Source: Anseranas semipalmata (lineage: Eukaryota; Chordata; Aves; Anseriformes; Anseranatidae). Taken from it: 64,000 nucleotides of DNA. The stretch is taken from contig VXAA01001244.1 in the NCBI GenBank assembly GCA_013399115.1, forward strand, positions 303,306 to 367,305, given 5' to 3'. Of the stretch, positions 10,933 to 64,000 are shown one piece after another. Each line of letters begins with the position of its first letter. Within the stretch, counting starts at the first letter, position 1. A model generated the notes under the pieces. It was not told the DNA's origin and searched no databases. It saw nothing but the letters and a program-made list of their open reading frames with translations. The position numbers and the translations under genes were made by a program.

Positions 10933-11523
10933 NNNNNNNNNNNNNNNNNNNNNNNNNNNNNNNNNNNNNNNNNNNNNNNNNNNNNNNNNNNNNNNNNNNN
11001 NNNNNNNNNNNNNNNNNNNNNNNNNNNNNNNNNNNNNNNNNNNNNNNNNNNNNNNNNNNNNNNNNNNNNNNNNNNNNNNNNNNNNNNNNNNNNNNNNNNN
11101 NNNNNNNNNNNNNNNNNNNNNNNNNNNNNNNNNNNNNNNNNNNNNNNNNNNNNNNNNNNNNNNNNNNNNNNNNNNNNNNNNNNNNNNNNNNNNNNNNNNN
11201 NNNNNNNNNNNNNNNNNNNNNNNNNNNNNNNNNNNNNNNNNNNNNNNNNNNNNNNNNNNNNNNNNNNNNNNNNNNNNNNNNNNNNNNNNNNNNNNNNNNN
11301 NNNNNNNNNNNNNNNNNNNNNNNNNNNNNNNNNNNNNNNNNNNNNNNNNNNNNNNNNNNNNNNNNNNNNNNNNNNNNNNNNNNNNNNNNNNNNNNNNNNN
11401 NNNNNNNNNNNNNNNNNNNNNNNNNNNNNNNNNNNNNNNNNNNNNNNNNNNNNNNNNNNNNNNNNNNNNNNNNNNNNNNNNNNNNNNNNNNNNNNNNNNN
11501 NNNNNNNNNNNNNNNNNNNNNNN
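10933..11523. other. Assembly gap (591 N)
   Basis: A run of N flanked on both sides by very GC-rich sequence, the usual reason for dropout in bird promoters. ATE1 exon 1, expected to encode the N-terminal CxxC-containing segment and to end in phase 1, is not found on either side and probably lies here. Confidence 0.95.

Positions 11524-64000
<52,477 letters not shown>

Overview
The window is vertebrate nuclear DNA, most likely from a bird. The evidence is AT-rich introns with GT-AG exons, CpG-rich promoter segments, and at least seven fragments of the avian/reptilian CR1 retrotransposon. It shows ordinary two-gene synteny: NSMCE4A followed by ATE1 on the same strand, the order also known from human 10q26. 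I could not fix the species. I found no bacterial, viral or CRISPR-type system.

Bases 1-9.6 kb hold NSMCE4A (SMC5/6 complex kleisin, Nse4A). The window opens inside coding exon 1. Ten coding exons and a spliced 3'UTR exon can be placed; their phases all agree, giving 339 in-window codons plus a stop at 8967-8969. The one irregularity is the exon 1 donor, which reads GG instead of GT.

Bases 9.6-10.7 kb are intergenic, with one CR1 fragment. Bases about 10.7-11.75 kb are the CpG-rich ATE1 promoter region. It is interrupted by a 591-base N gap (10933-11523) that probably hides ATE1 exon 1.

Bases 12.9 kb to the end hold ATE1 (arginyl-tRNA-protein transferase). Exons 2-10 are located, including the two 129-nt alternative exons 7a (24298-24426) and 7b (25480-25608) and a 33-nt exon 8. 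The last coding exons lie beyond 64000. The rest is intron, with CR1 fragments, microsatellites and poly-T tracts.

The most rewarding points are: the 7a/7b pair, whose 3' splice junctions both read AAG|GTGAGG and so also look like 5' splice sites; the GG donor of NSMCE4A; inverted CR1 ends flanking ATE1 exon 9; and assembly faults, namely a 245-bp duplication around a single N and the lost ATE1 exon 1. The two proteins do not share a pathway: one maintains chromosomes, the other marks proteins with N-terminal arginine for degradation.
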